Assembly: GCF_000372725.1 (NCBI RefSeq)
Contig: NW_005196830.1
Coordinates: 471,989 to 535,988, forward strand
Length of the DNA: 64,000 nt
Direction: 5' to 3'
Source of the DNA: Emiliania huxleyi CCMP1516
Taxonomy: Eukaryota; Haptophyta; Isochrysidales; Noelaerhabdaceae
The first letter of the stretch is position 1, and each line of letters opens with the position of its first letter. Position numbers and translations under genes: made by a program. Of the stretch, positions 21,160 to 32,623 are shown piece after piece. Below the pieces are notes generated by a model. It did no database searches. It was not told the origin of the DNA and worked only from the letters and a program-made list of their open reading frames with translations.

Positions 21160-24100
21160 CTAGGACGTGGTCGTCTGTCTCGTCCGTCTCACCTCCCTCA
21201 TGGCTTGCGTGTATAGCCGATCGCTAGCCCGGAGCACCGACTCGAAGCCGTGGCGGTCAAAGAGCGCAAACGCGTCCTGCTTGGTCTCGCTCCTCCTCTT
21301 GCTCTTTAGGCCGCCGTGGCTCGACACGCTGCTCTCGGAGTCCTGGGGGCCAAAGCCGCTACCGCGGGCCGCCTGCGCTATCGCGTCAGTCAGCTCCGTC
21401 TCGAGCAGCTCCACGAGGTCGCCAAAGAGCTCCGTCGGGAAGATGGCCGCCTTGTGCGTCTGCAGCTGCTCCCACAGCGCGCCGTCCGAATCCGCAGGAC
21501 GGGCCGCCCGCCCTGTCGCACTGAGCCGGGAGACGAACGCGAGGCCATACAGGCCAAGGACGACGTCGACGAGCAGGTCTTTGTCTTCGAGGTTCGTGAA
21601 CTCGCCGCAGAAAACCATGATGCTCGTCTCGATCCAGGAGGAGACGTCCGAGACGCTCTGCAGCTGGCCGTCGCCGCCACTGCCGGCGTCGCCGCCCGAC
21701 CCGCGGGACGCCGGGCAATAGTAGATAGACTCGGTGCCGTTGGCGAGCATGAAGGCCCACTGCTCGAGACGGCACCAGCCGCGGCTCAGGTAGGTGTCGC
21801 GGCTGCAGAGGAGGCCCGTGTCGACGTGCGGCGTCTCGGGCGCGCAGGCCACAAAGTGGCTGGTGCACGCCGCGAAGAGGGCGATCGAGCGGACGGCCAG
21901 CGCCTTGGTCGCCTCATTGCACTGCGGAATGGAGTGGTAGTCAACCCAGACATGGCAGTCCTCTGCTGAAAAGCCCCGCTCGGCGGCGAGCGCGTTCACC
22001 GCCCGAAGCATTTGGACGTAGTGCGCGTTCTGCGGGTCGGGCGCGCAGTAGGAGAGCCACTGGTGCGAGAGAAAGATGATCGGGCGGGTGGAGGCAAAGC
22101 TCGCCGCCTCGTCCCACGTGTCGCAGCAGACGAGCACCTTCTGGTCGCGCGCCTCCTCGAACGGGACCAGCTTGCCAAAGCGAGCAAAGGACTTGAACGG
22201 CATGACGCAGAGAGGGTACTTCAGCGTCGACGCGTTGTGGATCGCCTCGCGCACGCGCTGCCTCTGCTCGTCGCGCTCGCGGAGGGCGGCGGCGACCGCC
22301 AGCTTCCTGTTGCGGGACGACTGCTGCGCGAACCGGCAAACGCCGACCGCGAGGAGCAGCCCGACGGAGCAGGCGACGCAGAGCAGAAGCAGAAGAGTTG
22401 TCTGAGGGACGCACGTCGAGCCGCGGAGCTCGAACCCGACGGCGCACCCGCAGCTGCGCCCCTCCGTGTCGATCAGCCCGCCGGGGCACACGGCGCTAAT
22501 GGCGAGGGAGGCACACCCCAGCGGTGCGTCTCTGCCCGCACCGGACGGGCCGCAGCCGCAGAGCTCGTCGTCGAGGTACAGGCGGAGGGTGAACTCGCCG
22601 GTCTCGTAGGCCAGCAGGTGCGCGCTGTACTTCCCCCCCTCCTTGTACTCAAAGAAGACGTCGCGCCCCTCGCCGCTCTCGCGACTGGTCAAGACGACGC
22701 GAAAGCGGCGCGCCGAGTGCTCCATGGACTCCCTGGTCCGGAGGGACGGCACCGAGTGCGCCACCTCGAGCGCCTCAAAGTCGCAGCTGGTGAACTCGAC
22801 CTCCCTCATCTGCCCGACGGTGACCGCCAGCGGGCTTCGCTCCGCCTCGCGCCGCGGGACGCAGCGACCGTCCCGCCCGGGCAGGCCCCACATCGACGTC
22901 GCAGCCGTCGCGGTGGTGGCGATGATGGTGTAGATGGGGAGCAGGACCGTCTCCCGCACGCCGCCCACCTCGACGGTCACGTTGAGCGTCGCAAGCAGCG
23001 GCTCGAGCTCCTCCCGCATGCCGGCCGAGCCGACGCTGACGGTGAGAAAGTGTGCTCGCCGCTCCTCCACGGTCGAGAGGACGCCGCTCGTCGGCGAGAC
23101 CTGCAGCCACCTCGGCACGGACGCCGAGCTGACACGCCATTTCAGCGCCGCCTCCTGCGTGCCGCCGACGTGCAGCAGCAGCGAGCGCGAGGTGTTCTCG
23201 TTGCGGGACGTCTTGGTGAGCTCGAGGACGATGTTGGGCACGCTCGAGGGGGAGGGGGTAAAGTCGGGCGACTCTGCAGCCGACTTGTCGTCGAGCACCG
23301 AGATCGTGTCGACAAAGGCCGGCACCGTGCATCCGTACTCGGGCAGGTAGGCCGCCAGGTCTGTCTCGGGCGCGCCTGTGGCAGGCGTGAAGGGCGGCAA
23401 GCACGCGCAGGTGGGAGTCGTCAGGTCCGAGACGCCGTGGCTGTCGCTGAACAGCTCTGCGAAGTACTCGAGGTTTGTGCGCGGGCGCGCCACGATGGCC
23501 TCCTCATCCGCACACGAGGCGAGCGGGCTGCACGTGCGTGGATTCGCACCGCAAGTCGGCGGTGATACGTGCGCACCCAGGATGAGGCCCTCGAGCACGT
23601 CGGCGCTCCTCTCGCAGCCGGGCGCGTTGCGGGCCCGTAGCGCAAGCAGCCTCACGCTGGGAGGAGGGCGGAGAGACGTGGACGGAAGCAGCAGCGCTCC
23701 GTCTGAGAAGCCCACAGCCGGGAGCGGTGCTGGCGGCGCGGCCGAGTCCGCAGCTATGGCCGGCTTGCTGAGCGGGGCGCCGCAGGCGAGCCCAAGCTGC
23801 ATCCCGACTGCGAGGAGCGAGGCCCCGCGATGCACGTACACTGCCGCGGCGCCGGACGCGCCTTGGTTGACGGAGGTGATCGAGTTGTTCTCAAAGACGG
23901 AGTGAAAGACCTCCAAGGAGCCGCCCACGTCGACGCTCGCCACGGCGAAGGAGGTCTCGGTGGCGCTGAGGTCGAAGACGCTGTTGTCTCTCACGCTGGA
24001 GCGGAGGAGGCGCGCACGGCCGCCGTGCCGGACCCACAGCACGCCCCCTCGGCGGGACTCCTCCGTCATGCCCGACGTGCCCAAATCGCGACCCTCGCAC

Positions 24101-26044
24101 TCGGCGAGCTCGCTGCCTTGGCTCAGCGTCAGGTTGCCCTCGACGTACGCGGTGCCGGAGAGCTTCGAGTGGCAGCGCAGGATGGACGAGTTGGCCATGT
24201 CGAGCGTGCCCCCGCGGCTGACGTAGGCGGCAGAGCCGAGACCGCGCACCATCTCCAACTCACACTCCTGTACTAGCGAGTCGGACATCACGACGAGCGC
24301 CTCAGAGCCGATCGAAAGCCCGCCGCCCTCGTGATGCGCCCTGCAGCGCAGCACCTGCACCTCCGAGGCGTGCAGCGTCCCGCCGTGAATGGTGACGCCA
24401 CCGCCGCAGCCCTCGCCCGGTCCAGACGACTGAATGTCCTCTCCGGTCGCCGCGCCTTGCTCTCGTGGCTGGTGGCGAGAGTGCGTGAAGGGGGTCCCGG
24501 CCGTGCAGCTCTCAAAGGTCGTGCGCCGCAGCCGGGCCGCCGTGTACAGCAGGTAGATGCCACCGCCCCCCCTGCCAGCCTCGCAGCTCTCCATCGTCAC
24601 ATCCGTCGCGGCCACGCGGGTCGTGGCGCCCGCCCAGACGCCGCCGCCCGACTGCAGCGCCTTGCAATGCCTGAGGTAAGGTAAGGTAAGGTGAACTTCT
24701 CCACACACCCACAAAAGTGGTGGGACGATGGGACTGCCTGAGCTCGCTGCGGTCGACCTCGATCAGGGCGCCGTCGTCCACAAAGATGCCGCCGCCGTTG
24801 CCAGAGGCGGTGCTCTCCTCGATGAGCGAGTCCGACAGCAGCAGCTGAGCGCCGTCGGCGACGAAGATGGCGCCTCCATCGCCAGCGGCGGTGCACCAGC
24901 GCAGCTCTGAGTGGCGAATCTCAGCCACGGCGCCCAAGAGAGCGATGCAGCCCGCCTCGCGAGCGGCCGAGGAGTCGAGAAAGAGGCTATCCTCGACGAG
25001 GAGCGACCCTCCGAGTACAAACAGACTGCCCCCGTCCAGAGCCCGCGCCCTCATCAGCGTGCAGCCCCGCAAGCGAACGTTCCCGTGGTGGCAGGCGATC
25101 GCGCCGCCGTATCGCGTCTGGGCGCCGCTGCGAATCACCGAGTCGAATGAGAAGAAGTCGAGGTCGGCGAGAGCGGACTGGTCAACGGCGTCCATCGGGC
25201 GGTGGGAGTGGACGTAGGCCATGCACTGGTCGAACAGCACGCTGTTCGCGTTGAGGGTGCTGCCAGGGCCGACCATCACGCAGCCGCCGCCGCCGCTGGC
25301 ATCGCTCGAGTTTGCCCACCCAGCGCTGAGTGTCAGCGCTGAGAGCCTCAGTGTCCCGCGATTGGTGACCACGAAGGCGCGCGAGCGAAAGCCCGCATCG
25401 ATGACGTGGCTGCCGTCACCGGCGAGGGTGACATCGATGCCATCGATCAGGACAGCTGCCCCATCCAGGTGGAATTTGGAGGAGCCGTTGAGGGCAACTC
25501 GCAGCGTACGCTGCGGGTGCCTCGCTTGGCGCGCAATGCTCTGGCGAATCTCGCTCACGCTCGAAGCGACGACCCAAGTCTCCTCCTCTGCCTCCGCCGC
25601 TACCTCCGCCGCTACCTCCGCCGCTGCCTCTGCCTCGGTCGCCGTCTCCGCTGACGCTGCCGCCGCCGCCGCCGCCTCTGCTGCCGCCGCCGCTGCCTTT
25701 GCCCTGCTGCCGAGTTCGAGCGCCGCCATCAGCACGCTCAGCAGCTTCGCCGGTGAAGGGTTGGGCGGCGGCGGGGGAGAGGGCGGCGCCGGTGGCGCCA
25801 ACGGAGTGCCGTACAATGTCCAATCGTTTATTACGGCCGACACCACGCCTGAAGAAACCTGAGCCGCGGTGTGAGGCTCGACTGGAGCTTGCGGCGGCGG
25901 CGGCACAGGCGGCGGCAATGGGAGAGGCGGCGGCAGCAGCGGCGCTGGCGGCACGCTCGTCAAGTCCCACTGGCTCCAGTCATTGAGGGTCGCCTGTGGA
26001 GCGGCTGCGCCGTCGGCGGCAAGTGCGAGCAACAGCAGCATCAA
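21160..26044 (-). CDS. beta-helix receptor-like membrane protein with TIR-like cytoplasmic domain
   Basis: Two exons, 26044-24738 and 24670-21160 (1605 aa). Order: hydrophobic N-terminus (MMLLLLALAADGAAA); Pro-rich linkers; a right-handed beta-helix ectodomain with repeats of the form GGGCVMVGPGSTLNANSVLF and DGGAIFVADGAQLLLSDSLI (about residues 200-560); a cadherin/Ig-like segment (LKWRVSSASVPRWLQVSPTS); a Cys-containing region; one membrane helix (TTLLLLLCVACSVGLLLAVG); then a cytoplasmic domain with RPIIFLSHQWLSYCAPDPQN, DCHVWVDYHSIPQC and YLSRGWCRLEQWAF. The FLSH-W...D--SIPQ...RGWCR-E pattern is found in TIR-related domains of protists. The intron (67 bp) has a GC donor; both of its borders carry CTCAGGCA. 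Splicing restores SELRHCKALQSGGGVWAG, in register with the beta-helix. A surface sensor is the simplest reading, but the ligand and output are unknown. Confidence 0.8.
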
Positions 26045-26422
26045 CGTGCTGGCCCAGGGCCGGGCGATGGCCTCCCTTCCACTTCAGCTGGGCCTTTCAA
26101 GGACGACTAGCACCTGCTTTTCTTTTTTAATCCTTAAACAGATGTTTCGGTACGGATCATGTAGTCCCCACAATCGCTGTGTGGGATCGCTTGTCATGTG
26201 AGAGCGCGGCTTGTGTTTAAATGAAATCGGGGGCACGGGACGCGGCACAAACGGGAGGATCTCTCTCTCTCTCAAACGGGGCACAAACGCCAAGAAAGAA
26301 AGAAAACGCACAACCCAAGGGAGGGATGGGAGGACGGCACGCCGCCACCACACAGCGATTTTCAGAAATTATTGTTTTCTCTGCGTTATTTGGAGTTTCC
26401 CGGCAACCTCGCGCTTCTAGCC

Positions 26423-27641
26423 ATGGTGGCGCTGCGCAGTTCTACGACGCTGCTTCTAGCCATCGCCGCCGCCGCCGCCGCCGCGCTGGCGCCTCCGGCT
26501 CGGCTGCGCGGGCTCGCCGGTGATGCGACGCCGCAGGCCCGCCGCGTCGAGGGCCGGGAGGCGGCCGCTCTCGCCCAGCCGGTGGCAGAGCTGTGCGCCG
26601 AGGCCATTCTGCTGGCGGACGGGCGGACTGAGAGGGCGATCCTGGCCTCGGCCCTCGCCCGCGACCTGCGGCAGCGCGTCGGCGGCAGCCGGAGCGGCAG
26701 CGGCGCACTGTGGGTCGCTCAGGACGCCGACAGCAACGTCGTCGCGAGCTGCGCGATCGAGGTGGGTCGCCTCTCGCCGGCGGCGCTGGACGAAAATCGG
26801 CTGCGCGGGCAGAACCCGCTCGAGGCGGACGTGGCCGAGCGGCCGCTCCTCTCCTCCCTCGCCGTCAGCCCGGACTGGCGGCGGCGCGGGCTGGCGCAGC
26901 GGCTGTGCCGCGAGGCGGAGGGGCTCGCGAGGGAGTGGGGGTACGATGAGGTGCTGCTCAAGGTGGAGCGGGACAACCGGCGCGCGCGCAAGCTCTACCG
27001 CAAGCTCGGCTACCGAGACGTCGCCGTCGACGCCGGCGCCGAGCGGCCAGAGGCGGGAGAGATAGAGAGGCGACACAGAGTGAGGCGAGACGGTGGCTCC
27101 GACCACCGACGCGTTGTTGTTGATGGCACGGCAGGGGAGGACAGGTCACGGGAGCGACACTCGCACATACAGACTGGCCACTCTGACCTGACTGTCACAC
27201 ACACAGACACACAGTACACACACGCGCACACGCACGCACGAACACGCACACACACACGCACGCACACGCATGCGTGTGTGCTCACGCACACACGCACGCG
27301 CACGCACACACACAAGAATCCCCGCCAGCGGGCCTGTCACACTCCGTGAGCGCGCGTCGCAGGCGGGGCCGGGCGGTGTCCGGTACGTGCCGACGGTGCA
27401 GGTCGCCATGCGCAAGGACCTGAGAAGGCCCCCCGCCGACACGGTCGCCGCCGCCGCCGCCGCCGTCGCCGCCGCCGCCGCCATCGCCGCCGCCGCCTAC
27501 TTGGGCGCAGTGCTCCATGACGACGCGGCCGCCGTCGCCGCCCTGGTGGCGGACGGCCGCGCCGGCGCCGCGCTGGAGCGGGTGGGGCAGCTCGTCACCG
27601 CGGCATTGCCCTCCTCGCTGCCTGGCCTCCGCGGGCTCTGA
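26423..27641 (+). CDS. GNAT-family N-acetyltransferase, probably organelle-targeted
   Basis: Proposed exons 26423-27031 and 27363-27641 (295 aa). The N-terminus (MVALRSSTTLLLAIAAAAAA) looks like a signal/transit sequence. The GNAT core is LLSSLAVSPDWRRRGLAQRL (beta4 plus the acetyl-CoA R/Q-x-x-G-x-A loop), then EWGYDEVLLKVERDNRRARK and LYRKLGYRDV, followed by VRYVPTVQVAMRKDL. This resembles plastid GNATs that acetylate protein N-termini or lysines. An Ala-rich hydrophobic helix sits near the C-terminus. The donor at 27032 is GC; the intron carries a long CACG/CACA microsatellite (27183-27313). An alternative read-through of the intron is open to 27349 but is repeat-coded and unlikely. Confidence 0.8.
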
Positions 27642-27656
27642 GGTTGAGTACTACAA

Positions 27657-27771
<115 letters not shown>

Positions 27772-27929
27772 GTGTGGAGGGCCTCAGGCACGAGGAAACA
27801 TTTGGGTTCGGGTGGCGACGAATTTCTTATTTTCAACCGGGACCCCTTCGGCACTTTGATCACACCACATCTTGGTTGCTTCCAGCTTCGACTGCGCCGC
27901 TGCTCCGCTGCCACTGCTCCGCTGCTTCA

Positions 27930-28844
27930 ATGGCCAAGTTCCTCCGCCCCTCTCTCCGCCACCGCGGGATCCAGAACGTCGCCGCGGCGGAGCGAGGCCA
28001 CCTCCCAACCCTGTCAAAGCGCGAGCCATGGCTTCAGGCGCGGTCTTCTCTTCTCCAGCGGCCGCCCGCCAAGCCGCTCCCGTCCCACCGGGCCGGCGAT
28101 CCCGAGACTGCGTGGGCGGATCGGAACAATATGCTCGAGCGCATTGCACTAGTTGCGAGGTGCGACGGCTTCTCGGCCTTTGATGCAGAGGGCGTCGGCC
28201 GCCTTGTCGGAGAGCTCAGGCCGACGCTCGGCCTAGAGGTGGAGTCGCTGCTGCCTCTCTTCGCAAATCTGGGAGTCATTAAGAACGTGCGCTCCATGGC
28301 GTGCGAACGAGAGCACTCGCTCAAGGCGCAAAAGCAGGCGGCCGAACACGCCGTCCGCCACCTCGAAGACACCGTCGCCGCCCTCGAGGCGCACCTGCGC
28401 GACCCGCTCCGGCGGTCGGCCGACTCGGCGCCCGGGGAGGTGCTTTGCTCGCGGCTGCTGGGACTAACCAGCGGCATGCGAGTTAGCCCGCCGTACAGCG
28501 CCGTGGGTGGCCTCTCTGGCCTTGTCGACCGCATCAAGGTGCGCTACGACGCGCAGGCGCGCACGCTTCGCGAGGAGGGCTTCCGGGCGAGCGCCTTGCT
28601 CAAGGAGATTGGCCGCGGCGACCTGGCCAGTTTCCGCGTCGTGGAGGTTGTCATCGCGGACCGCGAGCGGTTGCTGCAGCAAAAGGTAAGTGCCGTCCTC
28701 GAGGGCCTGGGGGCGAGGTCGCTGCGCGTGCTGATGGAGGACCGCGCCACGGCGGAAAGACAGGAGGCGGCGGCGGCGGGCTGGGAGGCGGCGAGGGAGG
28801 CGGTGGCGGTCACCGAGGGGGCGACGGGCGGCAGCGCCGCGTAG
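27930..28844 (+). CDS. uncharacterised coiled-coil protein
   Basis: Single open frame of 304 codons from ATG at 27930 (MAKFLRPSLRHRG). The frame is open further upstream, but that part translates the CT repeat edge. It has a basic N-terminus that could target a plastid or mitochondrion, then helical segments: NMLERIALVARCDGFSAFDA, CEREHSLKAQKQAAEHAVRH (coiled coil) and VDRIKVRYDAQARTLREEGF. No family is recognised. A strong donor-like AAG|GTAAGT lies in frame at 28684, so the last 50 codons could be intronic in some transcripts. Confidence 0.55.
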   Translation: MAKFLRPSLRHRGIQNVAAAERGHLPTLSKREPWLQARSSLLQRPPAKPLPSHRAGDPETAWADRNNMLERIALVARCDGFSAFDAEGVGRLVGELRPTLGLEVESLLPLFANLGVIKNVRSMACEREHSLKAQKQAAEHAVRHLEDTVAALEAHLRDPLRRSADSAPGEVLCSRLLGLTSGMRVSPPYSAVGGLSGLVDRIKVRYDAQARTLREEGFRASALLKEIGRGDLASFRVVEVVIADRERLLQQKVSAVLEGLGARSLRVLMEDRATAERQEAAAAGWEAAREAVAVTEGATGGSAA

Positions 28845-29551
28845 TGGACGAAGGGCAGGCCGGGGAACTGGCGGCTCGGACAGAGCCAGACAGTGCGCTA
28901 GAGGGCGGTGTGACGTGGTGACTGAGGTGTGTGTGGCTGTGGGAGGGGTAGTTTTGGGGCTGAGGGTTGGAAAGTGCTCGTCAAGTATGCGCAGTAATGG
29001 ATGGGGCCGACTTTTCTGCCACTCTAGTCCTCAGTCGGACAGGCGTCTGGCCGCTCGCGCCCTCGCCCTCGCGCTGCCCCTCCTCGCTCCTGAGCAGCTG
29101 GAGCTCCTGCGGAGTGCGGTGCGCTCCTCCTCGCAAATGTCTTGGTTTGGCGGGCACGCTGAGGGGGGGGGGGGGGGGTCTCACACGACACGCACACGGT
29201 CTGCAGAGAACTCGTGTGCGCTTGGGTTGGTCAGTGGGTCAGTCGCGCGGTTCGCGCGAGTATCGAGATCACGAAGATCCACGTCCACCGGCCTCAGGCC
29301 TCACGCGATCAGCCCACAGCCGACACGGGGGGGGGGACTCACGTGAAGGAGCGAAAGTGCTTGTGCACATAACAACCAAAAACAAAACCATATTCGAGAC
29401 TCTCCGGGCCACCGCCCGGGTGAGTAACGCGCGAGTAGCGAGCAAAGAAGTGAGCGACAACACAGTGAGAAGAGAGAGAGCCGGAGAGCGACGTAAACGG
29501 TCCAGCACACGTATCACGGGGAGAGGGAGGAGCCACGCTGCCGGGGGCAGC
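28845..29551. other. intergenic region, nothing recognised
   Basis: The 3' flank of two convergent genes. It contains a poly-G run near 29163-29178 and short GAGTG/GCGAGTA repeats around 29420-29450. No coding region is supported. Confidence 0.45.
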
Positions 29552-30323
29552 TCAGAAGGAGGCGTCGCCCCAGTACGCGCCCCACGTCTGGCCCGTGACC
29601 GCCTCCTGCGCCAGGAAGCCGGCAGCGGCGATCATGCCGAGGCGGCCGTGCGACAGCTCGCGCTCCTGCATGAGGCGCAGGTCCTTCTCGTTGCCCGGCG
29701 CGAGGTTGAGGGGGTCAAAGTTGAGGTAGCCAGGGTAGTAGTCTGGGCGGAGGGCGGACGGCGCCTTGCCCGTCTTGGGGTCCACCTTGGCCCACCCCAC
29801 GCGGATGCGGTAGAGCTCTGCGTTGCCGATGCCGATGGTCATGACGATCCACAGCCAGAAGGGCAGCTGGGGGATCTGGTCAATGGCCGGGCCGCCGTCG
29901 CCGGAGAAGAGCGGGTGGAAGCGCTCCTGCACGAGGAAGCCGGTCGCCGCGAGCATGCCGACGCGGCCGTGCGCCAGCTCCGCCTCACGCAGCCGGTAGA
30001 CCTCGCCCTTGCTCTTGCCCTCGAGGAAGCCGGCGGGATCGAAGTTGCCGAGGATGTTGTCGCCGCCGGGCAGGCCGAACGCAAACTCGTCGGCGAGCGG
30101 GTCCTTCTTGGCGGACTGGAGGGCGGGAGGGAGGAGGCGTGAGGCCGCGGTGGTGCGAGCAGGCGTGACGTGTGGCGCGATGGCTTTGGCGGCGCTGGCG
30201 CGATAGCTTGTGGGTGCACACCTTCTTGCGCATCGCGACGGCCATGCGCGGCGACACCTTGGGGGTTGCGACGAGCGCGGGGCCGGCTAGCGAGAGCGGC
30301 GAGGAGAGGAACGCGAGCGACAT
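29552..30323 (-). CDS. fucoxanthin/chlorophyll a/c light-harvesting protein (FCP/LHC)
   Basis: Exons 30323-30222 and 30115-29552 (221 aa). The first exon encodes MSLAFLSSPLSLAGPALVAT and VSPRMAVAMRKK, a plastid-targeting leader. The mature part has the two conserved pigment-binding helices, LREAELAHGRVGMLAATGFL and MQERELSHGRLGMIAAAGFL (E--HGR-GM), with a middle helix PFWLWIVMTIGIGNAELYRI. Length and layout match thylakoid FCP-type antenna proteins of chromophyte algae. The intron has GT-AG ends and lies between leader and mature protein. Upstream (30355-30420) is a TTCCGAGACGC tandem repeat that may affect the promoter or 5' UTR. Confidence 0.95.
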
Positions 30324-30909
30324 GGTGAGGAAAGGAGAGGTGATGACGATGCTTCTGCGACGCTTCCGAGACGCTTCCGAGACGCTTCCGAGACGCTTCC
30401 GAGACGCTTCCGAGACGCTGCTGGTCGATTCCTCGACATTTCCGATGCTTTTCGCGACACTTTCATTTCCGATGGTTAACAAACAACCGACGTTCACGCG
30501 TGCAATCATTCGCACGCGGTTATTCCGGCGATGTCAAGGTCGTCTGTCCCCTCAGCAGGCAGCAGCGGGGATGGGAGCACGGTCGGAAGGGAGGGCGCTT
30601 TTGTCGCTTTCGGCGAGAGCGTTCTTTCTACCGGAACATGGTCGTGGGGCATGGGCCCTACTGCGAGGAGGGAGAGGGGGGGGGGGGGTGAGTATTCTTG
30701 CCGCCGCGTGCACGCACGCAGCAGCCGCCGCGGCAGAGACGAGCCGCGGCGACGGCCGCAACTGATAACTGCCATCACACTCACACACACAAACAGAACA
30801 ACACAAAAAACACCTCGGCTGCGAAAATTCTCATTGCAAAACGATTCGACTCGGCCAGCGGCCGTCTCCCTCGCGGCCGCCTCTTCCCTCGCGGCCTGCA
30901 CACACACAC

Positions 30910-32623
30910 ATGCTGCTCGCGGCTGCCCTCTCTGTCGTGCGGCCGGCTGCGGTCGCTAGCAGCCGGCAATCTGTCTCGCGCGGCGGCCGGCCCTCGATGG
31001 CCGCGTCGCGCCTCGAGCAGCTCGCCGCGGTGACCACCCTCTCGATAGACACCGGAGACCTCGACGTCATTGCCGAGTACGCAAAGACGGGCAGCATAAC
31101 CGACGCGACGACGAACCCGCTGTTTGTGAGCCAGGCGGGCCTCAGCGGCGACGAGCGGTACGTCGCGTTTGTCGACGCGGCCGTGCGCTACGCCAAGGCG
31201 AACGCCGACGGCGACGGCGCCGTGCTCGAGCTGGCGATGGACCGGCTCGCGGTGGAGCTCGGCCTCGAGATCGTAAAGCTGGTGCCCGGGTACGTGTCCA
31301 CCGAGGTGGACATCCGCGAGTCCTTCAACACCGCCGAGTCGCTCCGCCGCGCGCGCCGCATCATCGCCATGTACGAGGCCGAGGGCGTCGACCGCTCGCG
31401 CGTGCTGGTCAAGCTGGCGGGGACGTGGGAGGGGATCCAGGCGGCGCGCGAGCTCGAGCGGGAGGGCATCCGGTGCAACATCACCCTCATCTTCGGCTTC
31501 ATCCAAGCCGTCGCTGCTGCACAGGCCGGCGCCCGCCTCATCTCGCCCTTCCCCGGCCGCATCAAGGACTGGCACTCTGCAAACGGAGGCGAGTCCACCT
31601 GCGAGCCGAGCGATGACCCCGGAACCTTCTAGGAACCTTCTAGGAGCCTTCTCCTAGGCGAGTCCACCTACGAGCCGAGCGATGACCCCGGAACCTTCTA
31701 GGAACCTTCTAGGAGCCTTCTCCTAGGCGAGTCCACCTACGAGCCGAGCGATGACCCCGGAGTCAAGTGCGTGCGGCGCATCTACGCGTACTACAAGGCG
31801 CACGGGCACGACGGCACCATCTGCATGCCCGCGTCGTGGCGGCCCTCGCGCGGACCGTCGGACCCTGCCTTCGCCACCGACGAGATCGTCGCTCTCGCCG
31901 GTCTGTGCTGGGACACGCTGCTCACCACACGCCCACTGACACGCACCCACGACACGCCCACTGACACGCCCACGACACGTCCACTGACACGTCCACTGAC
32001 ACGTCCACGACACGTCCACTGACACGTCCACTGACACGTCCACTGACACGTCTACTGACACGTCCGCTGACACGTCCACTGACACGTCCACTGACACGCC
32101 CGCTGACACGTCCACTGACACGTCCACTGACACGTCCACTGACACGTCCACTGACACGCCCGCTGACACGTCCACTGACACGTCCACTGACACGCCCACT
32201 GACACGTCCGCTGACTCGTCCACGACCGGCGTGGACCGGATGACGGTATCCCGCCTCCGAGATCACCCGAGATCACCCGAGATCATCCGAGATTAGGCGT
32301 GGACCGGATGACGATCCCGCCCCCGCTGCTGGCCAGCCTGGCGGAGAGCGAGGCGCCCCTCGCCCGCGCCCTGCAGCCGGACGTCGCCGCCGCCGCCTGC
32401 TCGGACCCGATCGTCGGCGGAGGAGAGACATCTCCGAGTCTCAGCTGCGGAGCCCGTTCACGCTTGCACGCGTCATCCGCTGTGAGCAGGCGACATGTCC
32501 GAGTCTCAGTTCCGGCTCGCGCTCAACGCCGACGTGTGCGCCACCACCAAGATGGCCGAGGGGATCAACGCCTTTGTCGCCGAGACGCTCAAGCTGGAGC
32601 AGGCGCTCCGCGCGAAGCTGTGA
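30910..32623 (+). CDS. transaldolase (plastid-type)
   Basis: Proposed exons 30910-31588, 31727-31900, 32297-32422, 32490-32623. A leader (MLLAAALSVVRPAAVASSRQ) suggests plastid import. Catalytic and structural motifs: LSIDTGDLDVIAEY, ITDATTNPLFV (Asp/Asn), VLVKLAGTWEGIQAA (Schiff-base Lys), CNITLIFGFIQAVAAAQAG, LISPFPGRIKDW, VRRIYAYYKAHG and LAGVDRMTIPPPLL, ending with FRLALNADVCATTKMAEGIN. It transfers dihydroxyacetone units in the pentose phosphate pathway. Intron 1 is exactly two 69-bp units, each a copy of the exon edge plus CTAGGAACCTT repeats, with a GC donor. Intron 2 holds a 12-bp minisatellite. Intron 3 needs a GA donor (32423), duplicated at 32490. All joins are in phase and give family-like sequence. 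Confidence 0.94.
31928..32218. repeat. 12-bp minisatellite in transaldolase intron 2
   Basis: About 24 head-to-tail copies of CCACTGACACGT with few variants. The array makes up most of the 396-bp intron and is open in several frames by chance. Confidence 0.95.

Noticed and set aside
22012-23565. 517-codon plus-strand ORF inside the beta-helix gene
   Set aside because: Antisense shadow; the minus-strand frame has a clear membrane helix and TIR-like motifs.
31928-32218. CRISPR-like regular repeats
   Set aside because: Units are head-to-tail 12-mers without spacers, in an intron of a nuclear gene.
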